Counted from the stretch's first letter, positions 16,206 to 25,433 are shown. The stretch is DNA of 64,000 nt from Pelosinus baikalensis (GCF_020819555.1 NZ_JAJHJB010000001.1:186001-250000); one strand, 5' to 3'. Program-made: numbers and translations. The notes: generated from the sequence alone by a model not told the origin.

Positions 16206-18551
16206 TTAACCTTTGTTTGATTTCACATAATAATTGATCAAAGAACCTGCCAAGATAATATCTCGGTCATTCCTTGACAAATTCTCAAGTTTTAAATCAA
16301 TAGCATTTTTACCATGAGAATTTATAATGAAAGCTTGAATTTTATCTGCACCATTTTCAATTGCCTTACGGATTTCTGGGATGTATAGGAAATCATCTAC
16401 TGAAAGCTTCCCTTTGTCATCCTCATCAATTGAAAAAGGAATCATGCCCCAATTCATCAAATTGCTGCGATATCGTTTGGTAGCATATTCAATAGCAATA
16501 TTTGCATCCCCACCTAAAACTCTTTGGCAAGAAGCTGCCTGTTCTCGTGCTGAGCCATCACCAGGTTTGATGGCAAAGATAATACTGCCAAGCCCTGTAT
16601 TTATGATCAAGTTTTGCAGTTGTTCTGCTGTTTGTCCATCTTCTAGATTTGCTAAAAAAAGCTCTTCAATTTCTTCGAACCCTTGCCCTTTCTCTAATAA
16701 AGCTTGGCGTTTTTGCTCCATTTTTTGAATTGCTTTCGCTCTGCCGACATATTGAGGATCTCTGCGAGATAAAGTAAACTCAGCCAGTTTTAAGGGGTTT
16801 GAACGATAAGATGAAGTTTCACCTGAAGGTATGAGCTCGTCCGTTGTCGTAACAGGATCTAAAAGCACAGCCGAAATTTTAAGTAACAGGTTCTCTGGCA
16901 ATGACCGTATCTTTGGCCACGGAATAATATTAGGTCCAAAAACTAGGTCTTCTTCCGGATGAGGCTTCCCAAACCCTTGGTATATTCGATTCCTATAGAT
17001 CTCCTGATTGAATGTATATGGTAATACCACGGAGGAAAAGTCCACTTCAGTTGCTGCTGTTAGGATGCCGCCATGTAAAGCAGTCGCTGCAATGGAACGG
17101 GCATCCATCAATGCCACTGAGGCTAATTGACCATTATCTGGTTTAGAGCCTTCACGGTTCAGGAAATTTCGAGTAGTATGACGAATACTAAGGGCATGAT
17201 TAGCAGGGACATCGCCAGCACCAAAACAAGGACCACAGAATGCCGATCGTATGCTAGCGCCTGCAATCGTCAATTTTTCAATAGAACGGTTATTCATAAG
17301 TTCAAGAAATACAGGTTGGCTGGAAGGATATACACTTAAGGAAAACTCGCCCAGAGATTTTTTCCCAATGATCTGCGCCATCGCCACAATATTTTCATAA
17401 GTACCGCCAGCACAGCCAGCAACAACAGCTTGCTCTACTTTTAGCCGGCCATTAACGATCTTATCTGTTAATTGAAATGTAACATTGGGATTGTCAATCA
17501 ACTTGCGGCCTTCGGCTTCCACTTGGTGCAGAATGTCAGCCATATTTTGGTTTAGCTCAGAAATGGTCCAGGCATTGCTGGGATGAAAAGGCAACGCAAT
17601 CATCGGTTCAACACGACTTAAATCTACTTTTACTAATCCATCATAGTAACTCACTTCCTGAGGATCTAACTTCCGATAAGCGTCAGAACGACCATGAATC
17701 TTGTAATATTCTTCTACCTGTTCATCAGTACGCCAAATGGAAGATAGACAAGTGGTCTCTGTAGTCATAACATCAATGCCATTGCGATAATCCACAGTAA
17801 GGTTAGTGATGCCAGGCCCAACAAACTCCATGACCTTGTTTTTGACCATGCCATTTTTAAAGACTGCCTTGATGATAGCAAGAGCAACATCTTGAGGTCC
17901 AACACCTGGTGCCGGGCAGCCTTCAAGATATACCGCAATCACTTCTGGGTAACTAATATCATAGGTACGCTCAAGAAGTTGTTTAGCGATTTCCCCGCCG
18001 CCTTCACCGATAGCCATAGTTCCTAAGGCTCCATAACGGGTATGACTGTCGGAACCGAGAATCATCTTGCCACAACCAGCCATCATCTCACGCATGTACT
18101 GATGAATGACCGCTTGATGCGTAGGAACGAAGATCCCGCCATATTTACGAGCGGCTGAAAAACCAAAAACATGATCATCTTCGTTAATGGTTCCGCCAAC
18201 GGCACAAAGGCTGTTATGGCAGTTTGTGAGTACATACGGAACAGGAAATTCATTTAAACCGCTGGCACAAGCAGTCTGAATAATTCCCACATAGGTGATA
18301 TCGTGAGAAGCTAGCGCATCAAACCGCAATCTTAAGTTTTTTTTATCCTCGGCCCGATTGTGATCAGCTAGAATTTGAAAAGCAATGGTACCTGCGCGAG
18401 CTCGTTCTTGCTCTATGCTAGCTTCCAGCAATGGTTCCAGCCCTTCATAAGCCAAACGATTATTAATTTCCGCTAACTCTAGTTTATCAGCATCTTTTAG
18501 AATCACTTGCCCTTTTAAAAGATAAATACCCTGATCTAATAGTTCCACCAT
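16206..18551 (-). CDS. Aconitase-superfamily hydratase (YbhJ-like)
   Basis: 781 residues with the aconitase three-domain core plus a C-terminal swivel-like part. Key segments are GIIQTACASGL, TNCHNSLCAVGGTINEDDH, KMILGSDSHTRYGALGTMAIGEGG (the GSDSHT motif), VVAGCAGGTYEN and FCGPCFGAGD, which supply Cys ligands for a [4Fe-4S] cluster. The late KRYRSNLMNWGMIPF matches the domain-4 substrate-binding arginine/serine loop. The overall layout recalls E. coli YbhJ, a putative hydratase next to a carboxylate transporter. It probably interconverts a hydroxy-tri/dicarboxylate and its alkene. Because classical citrate fermentation does not need an aconitase, it suggests the operon's substrate is an unsaturated or isomeric acid. 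Confidence 0.8.
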   Translation of the reverse strand: MVELLDQGIYLLKGQVILKDADKLELAEINNRLAYEGLEPLLEASIEQERARAGTIAFQILADHNRAEDKKNLRLRFDALASHDITYVGIIQTACASGLNEFPVPYVLTNCHNSLCAVGGTINEDDHVFGFSAARKYGGIFVPTHQAVIHQYMREMMAGCGKMILGSDSHTRYGALGTMAIGEGGGEIAKQLLERTYDISYPEVIAVYLEGCPAPGVGPQDVALAIIKAVFKNGMVKNKVMEFVGPGITNLTVDYRNGIDVMTTETTCLSSIWRTDEQVEEYYKIHGRSDAYRKLDPQEVSYYDGLVKVDLSRVEPMIALPFHPSNAWTISELNQNMADILHQVEAEGRKLIDNPNVTFQLTDKIVNGRLKVEQAVVAGCAGGTYENIVAMAQIIGKKSLGEFSLSVYPSSQPVFLELMNNRSIEKLTIAGASIRSAFCGPCFGAGDVPANHALSIRHTTRNFLNREGSKPDNGQLASVALMDARSIAATALHGGILTAATEVDFSSVVLPYTFNQEIYRNRIYQGFGKPHPEEDLVFGPNIIPWPKIRSLPENLLLKISAVLLDPVTTTDELIPSGETSSYRSNPLKLAEFTLSRRDPQYVGRAKAIQKMEQKRQALLEKGQGFEEIEELFLANLEDGQTAEQLQNLIINTGLGSIIFAIKPGDGSAREQAASCQRVLGGDANIAIEYATKRYRSNLMNWGMIPFSIDEDDKGKLSVDDFLYIPEIRKAIENGADKIQAFIINSHGKNAIDLKLENLSRNDRDIILAGSLINYYVKSNKG

Positions 18552-18627
18552 ACAATAACTCCTCTTTCAATCTGTAGTTTTTTAGCGCATAAAAAGTATA
18601 TATATTGCATTTTTTATCTCAATTTAA

Positions 18628-20166
18628 TTATACTGTTGTTCGAATCACATCAATCAAAGTTCCATCCCGATATTCAACCACCGCAGCTATTTTATCACTC
18701 ACTTGAATCGGGTCGGGTTTTCCGGCAAATTCATAAGCAAGATCTCTTAATTCTTCAATATCCATGATAGGAAGGTTGGCTGTCTTTAGGTTTTTAATTA
18801 ACTCTTTACGCTGAGGGTTAATCGCGACTCCCCGCTCCGTAACAATGATATCCACCGTCTCTCCAGGAGTACAAACCGTATGTACCTGATCCATCACCAT
18901 CGGCAAACGACCGCGCAAAAGTGGTGCCACCACAATCGACAACGCAGCACCTGCAGCTGTATCTTGGTGACCGCCGACAGCTCCCATGATTACGCCATTA
19001 GAGTCGGTAATGACATTGACATTAAAGTCCACGTCCACTTCCGTAGCACTTAAAATCACTACGTCGAGCTGGTTCACAATCGGTCCTCGATTATGAGGAT
19101 TGGCATAAAAAGAGGCTGACATTTCCTGATGATTTCTATTTTTCTTTATGGATTCTATGGACGGAATATCAAAATCTTGTACATCATATACCGCTTTAAT
19201 TAGTCCCTCTTCTAACATTTCAATAAAGGGTGCCGTTACACCACCTAAACCAAAACTGGCTGTGATGCCATGTTTTTTCATTTTTTCTTTCAAGAAACGA
19301 GCGGCTGCTAAGGATGCTCCCCCGCTGCCTAATTGGATAGAATAGTCTTGTTTAAAATATCCGGAGTATTCGATTGCTGTTGCAGCATATTGGGCAATAA
19401 GCAATTCCCGGGGATCTTTACTAATCCGTAGTGCTCCAGATGCAATCCCTTTTGGGTCACCAATGGCTTCTACTGGCACAATATAATCCACTTGCGTTTG
19501 TGGAATGCTGATGGGAAAAAGAGGATAAGGCACCAGATAATCGGTTATAGCCACTACTTTATCCGCATAAGCTGCATCCACCATTGCATATCCCAAAGAT
19601 CCGCAGGCTGATTTTCCTTCGACACCATTGATATTACCATAGGTATCACAGGCAGGTGCCCCAATAAAAGCAACATCTATGTGCAGTTCACCGCATTCAA
19701 TGGCTCTAGCCCGTCCACCGTGAGAACGAATAATGGTTGGTTTGGAGAGTTTGCCGCTGGTCAAAAGCTGCCCTAGTTTCCCCCGAGCACCACTGGTTTC
19801 TACTGCCGTAATCACACCCTGTTCAATATAGGGAATGATTTCTTCATTAATGGTGTTAAGTGAGCTAGGTGCTAATGTCAGACCTTTTATGCCCTTTTTG
19901 GCAATGGCAGCCATCACCATATTTAAGACATAATCGCCATTACGGAAATGATGATGAAAGGAAATGGTCATGCCATCTTTTAGTCCTGCTGCATCAATCG
20001 CTTGTTCAATGGACTGAAGGACTTTCTCGGATCGTGGTTTATTGGCAACAATCCTAGGACCTGTGATTTGACCGATTGGCACGTTAGAAAAAGGATCAAC
20101 ATAAGGCTTTACATTTTTAATTCCTGCTATTTTTTCTGGTATGTCTCTGCCGACTCCATTGATCAC
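18628..20166 (-). CDS. citF: Citrate lyase alpha subunit (acyl-CoA/ACP transferase)
   Basis: A 512-residue CitF. The N-terminal part runs VGRDIPEKIAGIKNVKPYVDPF, followed by SFHHHFRNGDYVLN, SHGGRARAIECGELHIDVAFIGAP, GSGGASLAAARFLKEKM and GAVGGHQDTAAGA, all family signatures. It transfers the acetyl-ACP thioester to citrate, giving citryl-ACP, in the cytoplasmic lyase complex with CitE and CitD. A citramalate lyase alpha subunit would look the same. It starts at GTG (20164-20166), overlapping the citE stop by 4 bp behind AAAGGGGG, so it is translationally coupled. Confidence 0.93.
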   Translation of the reverse strand: MINGVGRDIPEKIAGIKNVKPYVDPFSNVPIGQITGPRIVANKPRSEKVLQSIEQAIDAAGLKDGMTISFHHHFRNGDYVLNMVMAAIAKKGIKGLTLAPSSLNTINEEIIPYIEQGVITAVETSGARGKLGQLLTSGKLSKPTIIRSHGGRARAIECGELHIDVAFIGAPACDTYGNINGVEGKSACGSLGYAMVDAAYADKVVAITDYLVPYPLFPISIPQTQVDYIVPVEAIGDPKGIASGALRISKDPRELLIAQYAATAIEYSGYFKQDYSIQLGSGGASLAAARFLKEKMKKHGITASFGLGGVTAPFIEMLEEGLIKAVYDVQDFDIPSIESIKKNRNHQEMSASFYANPHNRGPIVNQLDVVILSATEVDVDFNVNVITDSNGVIMGAVGGHQDTAAGAALSIVVAPLLRGRLPMVMDQVHTVCTPGETVDIIVTERGVAINPQRKELIKNLKTANLPIMDIEELRDLAYEFAGKPDPIQVSDKIAAVVEYRDGTLIDVIRTTV

Positions 20167-21050
20167 AATGTTGTCCCCCTTTCGTTCTTGCCAACTGCAT
20201 TGGCATATGCCAGTGTTCGCTGCGCTCTCTTTACAACTGGTATATCAATCATTTTTCCATTTAAGGATACAACGCCCGATTTACGGGTCAATGATTCTTC
20301 ATAGGCTGCAATAACTCTTTGTGCATGATCAATTTCTTTTTCCGTTGGTGTGTAGATTTCATGCACAATGTTTATTTGTCGTGGATTGACTACGGATTTT
20401 CCATCAAAGCCCATCTCTTTAATACGAGTCGTTTCCGCAATAAAATCTTCTTCATTGTTGACATCACCAAATACAGTGTCTATGGCATGAATCCCTGCTT
20501 CTCTGGCTGCCAGGATCAATTGTCCTCTGCCGGCAAAAAATTCTTTGCCGTCTTTGGTTCGAGAAGTCTGTAAATCGGCTAAGTAATCTTCCCCTCCAAT
20601 AGCAATTGCTACCATTCGTGGGCTTGCTGCAGCAATGGAATAGGCATTGTGGATCCCCTTTGCTGTTTCAATGGCAGCCATCATGTTAATGCTGCCAGGA
20701 AGGAATCCATGTTTTATTTCAGCAGCAGTAATCAGCTCATCAATTTCCTCAATGTCAGCAGCTGTTTCTGCTTTAGGCAGGCGTATGAGATCGGGTTTTA
20801 CGGCTAAAATGGTTTCTAAATCTTTATAGCCAAAAGGAGTGCTGATATGATTAATGCGTACTGCAACTTCACAAGAATAGTTGATGGATTTCATGGCGTT
20901 ATATACCAAATGACGCGCCGCATCTTTCTCGCTAAGGGCCACGGAATCTTCTAAATCAAAGATAATGGTATCCGCTCCATAGATTCCCGCATTGATTAGC
21001 ATGCCTGGATTATTGCCGGGTACGAACATCATGGTTCTGCGTAATTTCAT
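20163..21050 (-). CDS. citE: Citrate lyase beta subunit (citryl-ACP lyase)
   Basis: A 295-residue TIM-barrel CitE: LRRTMMFVPGNNPGML start, DTIIFDLEDSV (metal-binding region), VAVRINH, RLPKAETAADI, MAAIETAKGI and AIGGEDYLADLQ. It cleaves citryl-ACP into oxaloacetate and acetyl-ACP. Its ATG overlaps the citD stop (ATGA), and citF overlaps its own stop. Stand-alone CitE-like proteins act on other acyl-CoAs, but the citD-citF neighbours make the lyase-complex assignment firm. Confidence 0.94.
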   Translation of the reverse strand: MKLRRTMMFVPGNNPGMLINAGIYGADTIIFDLEDSVALSEKDAARHLVYNAMKSINYSCEVAVRINHISTPFGYKDLETILAVKPDLIRLPKAETAADIEEIDELITAAEIKHGFLPGSINMMAAIETAKGIHNAYSIAAASPRMVAIAIGGEDYLADLQTSRTKDGKEFFAGRGQLILAAREAGIHAIDTVFGDVNNEEDFIAETTRIKEMGFDGKSVVNPRQINIVHEIYTPTEKEIDHAQRVIAAYEESLTRKSGVVSLNGKMIDIPVVKRAQRTLAYANAVGKNERGTTL

Positions 21051-21334
21051 CCTAGTACCTCCTCTCCCGTTGCTCTATCAATTGCCGTCATCATACGAGC
21101 TCGAATCGTACAATCTAAAGCACCTCTATCATTAGCTGATACATGGACAGCATCAATGCCTTGTTCGCGCAAGACTTCTTGAATCACATTTTTGATTTGA
21201 CGGCCATACTTTTTCAGCACGGGACTGGTCAGCTCAACATAAATTCCTTTATCTGCTGAGACAGGCGTAAGAATGATTAAAATGTCATTTGACTCAACTG
21301 TACCAGCTTGACTTGGCTGAATAATTTGTAACAT
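21047..21334 (-). CDS. citD: Citrate lyase gamma subunit (acyl carrier protein)
   Basis: A 95-residue CitD with the prosthetic-group serine in GTVESND (S15), then LTSPVLKKYGRQIKNVIQEVL and NDRGALDCTIRARMMTAIDRA near the C-terminus. It carries the phosphoribosyl-dephospho-CoA arm. The first gene of the operon; GGAGGTATTGT precedes the ATG. The accessory genes needed to make and acetylate the prosthetic group (citC, citX, citG) are not in the window. Confidence 0.93.
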   Translation of the reverse strand: MLQIIQPSQAGTVESNDILIILTPVSADKGIYVELTSPVLKKYGRQIKNVIQEVLREQGIDAVHVSANDRGALDCTIRARMMTAIDRATGEEVLG

Positions 21335-21428
21335 ACAATACCTCCACGCATTTTCAAAAGATGATTCATTGTTGTTATCTTCAGAATCTTTCTATTTCAA
21401 TTGAATTGTACTATAATAAAATCAATAA

Positions 21429-21448
21429 ATAAAATATCGATATTTTAT
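21429..21448. promoter_or_regulatory. Palindrome P1 in the citD/lysR control region
   Basis: ATAAAATATCGATATTTTAT is a perfect 20-bp palindrome in the divergent gap, of the T-N11-A shape bound by LysR-type regulators. Confidence 0.6.
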
Positions 21449-21453
21449 AAAAT

Positions 21454-21472
21454 CCATAAAATATTTTTATGG
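21454..21472. promoter_or_regulatory. Palindrome P2 next to P1
   Basis: CCATAAAAT-A-TTTTTATGG has 8 of 9 arm pairs. It lies 6 bp from P1 and 23 bp upstream of the lysR start codon, suggesting paired activation/autoregulation sites. Confidence 0.5.
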
Positions 21473-21495
21473 CTATTTGAGAGTGAGGAAATACA

Positions 21496-22422
21496 ATGGA
21501 TGATAAAGATTGCATCATTTTAAAAATTATCTCTGAAGAAAAAAACATTACTAAAGCAGCTGAACGTCTATATATTTCTCAGCCAGCTCTCAGTTATCGT
21601 CTAAAGAATCTTGAAAAAGAATTTAAAGCTCAAATTGTTATACGCAATACTACAGGAATCGTCTTTACCCCTCAAGGGGAGGAATTACTGACCTACGCTT
21701 TAGAGACACTCACCAAGTTGACAACCATTCGAGAGCGTATTCATAATATGAAAAATTCGGTACAAGGCTCTTTACGCATCGGAACTTCTTCTGTCTTTGC
21801 TCATTGTGAACTTCCTTCCATACTCAAAGGCTTCCTTACTCTCTATCCCAATGTCGAGATATCAGTAAAAACAGGTTTAAGTTCTAAAATGTATACATTA
21901 CTGCAAAAAGAAGAAACGACAATTGCCATTTTACGGGGCGACCGTTTCTGGCCGGAAGAAAAATACATGCTGAGTGAAGAACCACTTTGTCTTGCAGCCT
22001 GCCAGCCAGTTGATTTTAAGGATTTACCCTATCTTCCCCGTATTCATTATGGAACAGATTCTGCGTTAAAAGATATGGTCCATAATTGGTGGCGTGAATC
22101 TTATTCTTGCCCATCAAAAATAACGATGGAAGTCGATAGTATGGATACCTGCCGGCAGATGGTTCTCCACAACCTAGGATGGGCGATCTTACCAGCTATC
22201 GGCTTAAAAGAACAGCCCTCACTTTTTACACGAGAATTATACTGGCGTGACAATACCCCTGTTTTACGAAGAACATGGATGTTATGTCGCACTTCATCCC
22301 TAAACCTTTCTGCTGTTCAAGCTTTTGTCGACTATATAAAAGATTGTTATAACTTAAACAATTCGATCCACCTGCCTTCCCATAAAATAATTCATCCCTC
22401 ATTGTCAGATTTGCAATCATAA
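21496..22422 (+). CDS. LysR-family regulator of the citrate-lyase-type operon
   Basis: 308 residues. The N-terminal HTH (NITKAAERLYISQPALSYRLKNLEKEF) is followed by a periplasmic-binding-protein-like effector domain (GSLRIGTSSVF.., FLTLYPNVEISVKTG). It is transcribed divergently from citD with two palindromes in the shared gap, so it very probably activates that operon in response to its carboxylate substrate. GAGTGAGGAAATACA precedes the ATG. Confidence 0.9.
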   Translation: MDDKDCIILKIISEEKNITKAAERLYISQPALSYRLKNLEKEFKAQIVIRNTTGIVFTPQGEELLTYALETLTKLTTIRERIHNMKNSVQGSLRIGTSSVFAHCELPSILKGFLTLYPNVEISVKTGLSSKMYTLLQKEETTIAILRGDRFWPEEKYMLSEEPLCLAACQPVDFKDLPYLPRIHYGTDSALKDMVHNWWRESYSCPSKITMEVDSMDTCRQMVLHNLGWAILPAIGLKEQPSLFTRELYWRDNTPVLRRTWMLCRTSSLNLSAVQAFVDYIKDCYNLNNSIHLPSHKIIHPSLSDLQS

Positions 22423-22529
22423 CTTTGTTACACTCCAAAATCTTCCTACAACATATGCATTGCAGACTTAAACAAAAAGAATTACAATAATGACTAATGA
22501 ATCACTTTTTTATAACAGGGGGTAGATAT

Positions 22530-23660
22530 ATGGATTATAGCTTTTGGAGTACTACCACACATTATTATCAGCTAATCGAAACTGCTTTTAGTTATGAGCA
22601 TGGATATCGTTTAGGAGTATCAATAGTCATTTTTTTATTTTTTTGGCTATTTAGAAATAAATTTACAAAGTACATTCTTTATTTGCTAGTAAAAATTTGT
22701 AACACAAAAGCAACTACAAATGAATATTTAATAACTGCATTTAGGTGTCCTTTAGTAAATACAATCGTCGCATTAGGAACTTATCTAGCATTACGAAATG
22801 TTTTTCCTCTTACCTATGATCATTTATTGGATCAACTGTTCCGTTCTTTCATTGTTCTCTTTATGGCCCATGGCATACATACGTTAGTGAAGCTTTATGG
22901 AAACAATGTGGAAGAATTAGGTAATCTTCTTGATATCAACGTTGATAAGATCTTGATTCCATTCTTCTCAAAAATGATCCGCTTTCTAATTCTGGCACTT
23001 GCCTTTGTAACAATCTGCAGTAACTGGGGATACGACATTAATGGTTTTATCGCAGGTCTCGGTTTAGGCGGGCTTGCGTTTGCATTGGCAGCTAAAGATC
23101 TGCTAGCCAATATATTTTCAGGAATGGTGATTATTACAGATCGCCCCTTTAGCATTGGCGACTGGATAAAAACAAGCGATTTGGAAGGAACCATAGAAGA
23201 TATTAATTTTCGAAGCACCAAAATTAGAACCTTTGAGCACGCTTTGGTAACAGTACCAAATTCCAATCTTATCAATGCTCCTATTATTAATTTTACAAAA
23301 CGAAAAATGCGCAGGATTACCTTTAACCTTGGAGTAACATACGATACTCCAAGTCATGCCCTCAAAAAGTGTATTGAAAAAATTCAGCATATGCTTGTGC
23401 AGCATCCTTCCATTGATAATAAGACGATTTTTGTTAAGTTTGATTCATTTGGTGAAAGCGGCTTACAAATCTTTATGTACTTCTTCACAAAAACTACAAT
23501 CTGGGAAGAATATTTAAATATCAAACAAGATGTTAACTTTCAAATCCTGAAAATACTAGAAGAAGAAAATGTAAGTATTGCCTTCCCTAGCACCAGTCAC
23601 TATTTCGAAACACCTCTTCAAATCGTTAATCCTGCTCAATCAATTTTGACAAAAGAGTGA
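22530..23660 (+). CDS. MscS-family mechanosensitive channel
   Basis: 376 residues. Four or five TM helices are followed by the pore-lining helix (GLGLGGLAFALAAKDLLANIFSGMVIITDRPFSIGDWI) with the Gly/Ala packing motif, then the beta-domain (IEDINFRSTKIRTFEHALVTVPNSNLINAPIINFTKRK). It releases solutes on hypo-osmotic shock in the inner membrane. ATG 22530 follows CAGGGGGTAG; an upstream in-frame ATG at 22497 lacks an RBS. It is monocistronic, with a terminator after it. Confidence 0.92.
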   Translation: MDYSFWSTTTHYYQLIETAFSYEHGYRLGVSIVIFLFFWLFRNKFTKYILYLLVKICNTKATTNEYLITAFRCPLVNTIVALGTYLALRNVFPLTYDHLLDQLFRSFIVLFMAHGIHTLVKLYGNNVEELGNLLDINVDKILIPFFSKMIRFLILALAFVTICSNWGYDINGFIAGLGLGGLAFALAAKDLLANIFSGMVIITDRPFSIGDWIKTSDLEGTIEDINFRSTKIRTFEHALVTVPNSNLINAPIINFTKRKMRRITFNLGVTYDTPSHALKKCIEKIQHMLVQHPSIDNKTIFVKFDSFGESGLQIFMYFFTKTTIWEEYLNIKQDVNFQILKILEEENVSIAFPSTSHYFETPLQIVNPAQSILTKE

Positions 23661-23665
23661 AAAAT

Positions 23666-23720
23666 AAAAAGATCGCTGCTGTATGGCTAAAATAGTCCAA
23701 ACAGGTACAGCGATCTTTTT
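23666..23720. terminator. Bidirectional terminator (mscS / PAS gene)
   Basis: AAAAAGATCGCTG pairs with CAGCGATCTTTTT around a long loop. U-runs on both strands serve the two convergent genes. Confidence 0.8.
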
Positions 23721-23725
23721 ATCTT

Positions 23726-24331
23726 TTATTTACTTAAATCTTGTTTTAGACGCATCTTTTCACTGCAAACTGGGCAAATATCATGAGTTAGCTCTGCCTC
23801 TGAATGATTCATAAGATACTTTTCCAATGCCATCCATTCACCTTTTTCATCATGAATACGATGACATACTGAACAAATAGGAATCATCCCTTGCAGTTGA
23901 GTAATGAGAGAAACATCCTCAGCAATCACAATTACCATAGTATTCTTTTCGTAATAGATAGGAGAAGCTGTCACTAAGAGGGTCAATACTTTGACTTCAC
24001 CTTGATGAATAACATGAAAAGTGCCTTTATTACGGGAAACCACTTTGCCATTCAAAGCTTCAAGCACACTTTTTCGTAAAATACATTTCCTGCAAACAAT
24101 GCATTCTCCACATCCTTCAAGAGTATCAGCATTAATGCATTTTAGTATGTCTCCACACTTTTGTAAGTAGGCTTCTTCATTCGAAATATTAAAAATGTTT
24201 TGGGCAGCCTCATTGATGACCTCTATTTTCGTTGCATCGTTGACTATCATTAGAGCTAGCGGCAGAGTTTTTAATAGAAAAGCTGCAAAGTCACCATCTA
24301 GCTCATTCCATTGATATCCCGTTCCTTGCAT
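23726..24331 (-). CDS. Stand-alone PAS protein with two Cys-rich modules
   Basis: 201 residues. The PAS fold (PLALMIVNDATKIEVINEAAQNIFN..) has an inserted cysteine cluster (C-GDILKC-..-GCGECIVCRKC, about residues 60-85). The C-terminal module PICSVCHRIHDEKGEWMALE..HDICPVC is the zinc-ribbon-like tail often found at the end of sensory PAS proteins and kinases. No kinase, cyclase or DNA-binding output domain follows. It may sense redox state or metal and act by protein contact; this is inference. ATG 24331 follows AAGGTGGGG. It is a single gene. Confidence 0.65.
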   Translation of the reverse strand: MQGTGYQWNELDGDFAAFLLKTLPLALMIVNDATKIEVINEAAQNIFNISNEEAYLQKCGDILKCINADTLEGCGECIVCRKCILRKSVLEALNGKVVSRNKGTFHVIHQGEVKVLTLLVTASPIYYEKNTMVIVIAEDVSLITQLQGMIPICSVCHRIHDEKGEWMALEKYLMNHSEAELTHDICPVCSEKMRLKQDLSK

Positions 24332-24406
24332 GATCTTCCCCACCTTATTTTACAAAGTTATACTCACTTCTCCTCTATATAGTATAATTATTTTTCTTAT
24401 CCATTA

Positions 24407-24640
24407 GTTCGACATATCCTTTCTACTACCTTCTTTAACTGATATTCAAAATGGGCTGCTTCCTGAAGAAGTAATCCTAAGGCAGAAACAATATGGCTTT
24501 AATGACTAGATGAAAAAGATAAAGAACCACTTCTTCGTAAATTTATCAATCAGTTTAAAGACTTCCTAGTCCTTATCTATTAGCAGCTAGTGTCATTTCT
24601 GTTTTTATCGGTGAAATCACTTTGTGGAAAATCTAGGTTC
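24407..24640 (+). pseudogene. Remnant of a P-type (Ca2+-type) cation ATPase N-terminus
   Basis: Reading through frame breaks gives SLTDIQNGLLPEEVILRQ, then KQYGFND, then DEKDKEPLLRKFINQFKDF, then LAASVISVFIGEITLWKI. In this order these match the N-terminal actuator/TM1 region of PacL-like cation ATPases (GL..EEV..R...YG.N...KF..QFKDFLVLILLAA..S). Stops and at least two frame changes (near 24507 and 24582) interrupt it, and nothing of the catalytic DKTGT domain follows. It is a decayed fragment. The upstream boundary is approximate. Confidence 0.7.
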
Positions 24641-24722
24641 ATCCTGTAAATTAGAAATCTAAAATATAAATTGGTATCAGAATCTTCAATCATATCACCT
24701 ATAATAATCGCTAGGAGTATAT

Positions 24723-24833
24723 ATTACCTCTAGTCGAAATAAAAAAACGGGAGATAATAATAACGGAGGTGATCATTTAGAATTTGCAAAAGAAATTGCA
24801 AAAAATGAGAGCAAAAAAGAGCAAAAAAAATGA
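24723..24833 (+). CDS. Possible 36-residue lysine/asparagine-rich small protein
   Basis: The reading frame (xTSSRNKKTGDNNNGG.., ending ..EIAKNESKKEQKK) is preceded by AGGAG at 5 bp, but its first codon is ATT; no ATG/GTG/TTG is available in the right place. The composition (hydrophilic, Asn/Lys-rich, EFAKEIAKN motif) resembles small spore-type proteins, but I cannot assign a family. It may be a real gene with an ATT start or a decayed start. Confidence 0.3.
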   Translation: MTSSRNKKTGDNNNGGDHLEFAKEIAKNESKKEQKK

Positions 24834-25254
24834 AAAGAATTGTTAAAATAAAACAGAAAGTTTCCTTTTGAAATTGATCAATTAAATTATAAAAGCCTTT
24901 CCTGAATTAAGTAGTATAAAGAGGGTTCTTCCTGAAAGCCAGGATGACCATACTACAATTAATTCCGATTTCATAACTATCAAATATAATTAATATGAAA
25001 TGTATAGAATTACTGAAAGGCGGAAATAAAAAAATAGACTTCTTAATCATCTTAATCAAGTCTATGATGTAGCGTCACCAGTCTTAATTCTTATTAAATA
25101 AAGATGCACAACGTACTCGATAACGGATAAAATAGCTGCGGTAATAATTGCACCCGAAAGACTGATTAGAGAGTCTGGGGCTTATTCCTGCCAATACTAA
25201 CCTCAAAGTACTTACCGAAATATCTAAATCTAAATAAATGTAGGAAGTGGTGTA

Positions 25255-25404
25255 GTGAATAGAATCATATTAGAAGGAAAGTTAAACATGGAGAATGATG
25301 ATAGATCAAAGCTATTCTTAAACAATAAAGATTTATGGAATATATTAAATGAATATTACTTGGATAATAATTATATAAAAATAACCATTGAGGAAATTGA
25401 ATAG
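25255..25404 (+). CDS. Hypothetical 49-residue protein
   Basis: GTG start at 25255 preceded by TAGGAAGTGG, stop TAG. The product (MNRIILEGKLNMENDDRS.., ending ..YIKITIEEIE) is acidic and hydrophilic, without TM segment or known motif. A terminator-like hairpin follows 30 bp later, supporting a real small transcription unit inside an otherwise decayed region. Confidence 0.5.
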   Translation: MNRIILEGKLNMENDDRSKLFLNNKDLWNILNEYYLDNNYIKITIEEIE

Positions 25405-25433
25405 AATTCAATTAAGTTAGTTCAACATTGAAA

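Noticed and set aside
24397..24506. Minus-strand fragment SHIVSALGLLLQEAAHFEYQ
   Set aside because: It lies opposite the P-type ATPase remnant, whose plus-strand reading matches a known family.
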